NCBI GenBank assembly: GCA_913041325.1
Contig: CAJWHU010000001.1
Location: 1 to 52,785 of the forward strand
Direction: 5' to 3'
DNA from: an uncultured Fidelibacterota bacterium
GTDB taxonomy: Bacteria > Marinisomatota > Marinisomatia > Marinisomatales > UBA1611
Length of the DNA stretch: 52,785 nucleotides
Shown here: in pieces, positions 52,484 to 52,785 of the stretch
How the letters are laid out: each line of letters begins with the position of its first letter
How positions within the stretch are numbered: position 1 is the first letter of the stretch
The notes under the pieces: model-generated
Database searches by the model: none
What the model was told of the DNA's origin: nothing
The model's input: only the letters and a program-made list of their open reading frames with translations
Made by a program: the position numbers and the translations under genes

Positions 52484-52666
52484 ATGAAACAGCATAGAGT
52501 GTTGAAAAATGGTGAAAAAGCAAAAGAACTTGACAAACCAATTGATCTTATCATAAAAACTAAGTGTCCAACTAAATGGATTATTGAGGACTTAGAAACA
52601 GGACAACGATATCGTGCTAATGGAAATACTGAGATTGGCAAAATGTTTACACCAGTCAACGAATAA
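52484..52666 (+). CDS. Small protein of unknown function (60 aa)
   Basis: A 60-residue basic protein, MKQHRVLKNGEKAKELDKPI followed by IKTKCPTKWIIEDLETGQRY and GNTEIGKMFTPVNE. A good ribosome site (AAGGTGATC) lies before the ATG, which supports expression. No membrane helix is present. It follows the MORN-repeat gene by 9 bases and may be co-transcribed. No family is recognised; the single Cys and the W-I-I-E-D-L-E-T-G-Q-R-Y stretch suggest a small beta-rich fold. Confidence 0.62.
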   Translation: MKQHRVLKNGEKAKELDKPIDLIIKTKCPTKWIIEDLETGQRYRANGNTEIGKMFTPVNE

Positions 52667-52723
52667 ATAGTGGCGCATTAATCAATTTTTACCATCTTGC
52701 CTCCGTTAAGAGTGGTTTTAAAT

Positions 52724-52785
52724 ATGAGCATGTTAAAAGAAAAGATAAAATCGGTTATTTTTGGAACAAAAACTCCATCTGGTAA
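52724..52785 (+). CDS. N-terminal fragment of a probable ion channel, truncated by window edge
   Basis: Only 20 codons are present: MSMLKEKIKSVIFGTKTPSG. The block K.....IFGT.TP.G is like the opening of voltage-gated-type ion transport proteins (Kv-like), which often read RIYEIIFEADTPAGK before the first helix. The call rests on this short motif alone. A purine-rich stretch (AAGAGTGG) precedes the ATG by about 13 bases. The second ATG, two codons later, is an alternative start. Confidence 0.45.
   Translation, partial: MSMLKEKIKSVIFGTKTPSG

Overview
The window looks like a chromosomal segment from an AT-rich, Gram-negative bacterium of the Fibrobacteres-Chlorobi-Bacteroidetes (FCB) group. A marine lineage such as Candidatus Marinimicrobia (SAR406) fits best, but this is inferred from gene style and not from a marker-gene tree. 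The clues are C-terminal type IX secretion (T9SS) sorting tails with a YPNPFN core on two proteins, an LptD-type LPS exporter, a FecI/FecR/STN-TonB receptor module, DUF5683, DUF4294 and PEGA proteins, and a tmRNA tag that I read as ADYGYMAAA, resembling Chlorobi tags. I see no transposase, integrase, phage gene or CRISPR array.

Layout. Positions 1-5,000: the 3' part of a CotH-kinase/lamin-tail/T9SS surface protein, a HAD phosphatase, a decayed NUDIX (CoA pyrophosphatase-like) pseudogene, two small membrane proteins, a YidD-domain membrane protein, tRNA-Thr(CGT), endonuclease III and an FKBP lipoprotein. Positions 5,000-31,600: mostly housekeeping genes. These are lptD, hisS, topA, glycyl-tRNA synthetase, an HMG-CoA lyase-like enzyme, gamma-glutamyltransferase, the coupled rlmN-punA-M20 peptidase operon, a MoxR/DUF58 pair, two enzymes of small-molecule metabolism, a cysteine desulfurase-mnmA pair, and a LytR_C protein-rsfS-argS-marC run. 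Positions 31,600-42,900: a tight five-gene minus-strand envelope operon. It encodes an SH3-domain lipoprotein, a PEGA protein, a DUF5683 protein, a cohesin-like lipoprotein and a 2,773-residue T9SS substrate that carries dockerin-like calcium loops. Positions 43,200-47,300: a divergent ECF sigma / FecR anti-sigma / TonB-dependent receptor cassette. Positions 47,300-52,785: a methyltransferase, tmRNA, and a same-strand run of small, mostly envelope-associated or uncharacterised genes, ending in the first 20 codons of a probable ion channel.

The most interesting part is the five-gene envelope operon. A lipoprotein with a cohesin-like fold is encoded immediately before, and translationally coupled to, a giant secreted protein that has a dockerin-like module just before its sorting tail. 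This suggests a dedicated surface anchor-client pair. The giant protein is built from about 12 Ig-like A repeats and 4 longer B repeats. One B repeat is split by an inserted LamG domain, and two successive A-A-B blocks suggest duplication of a three-domain unit. The divergent sigma/anti-sigma/receptor genes are candidates for controlling it. All assignments come from reading motifs; no database search was run.
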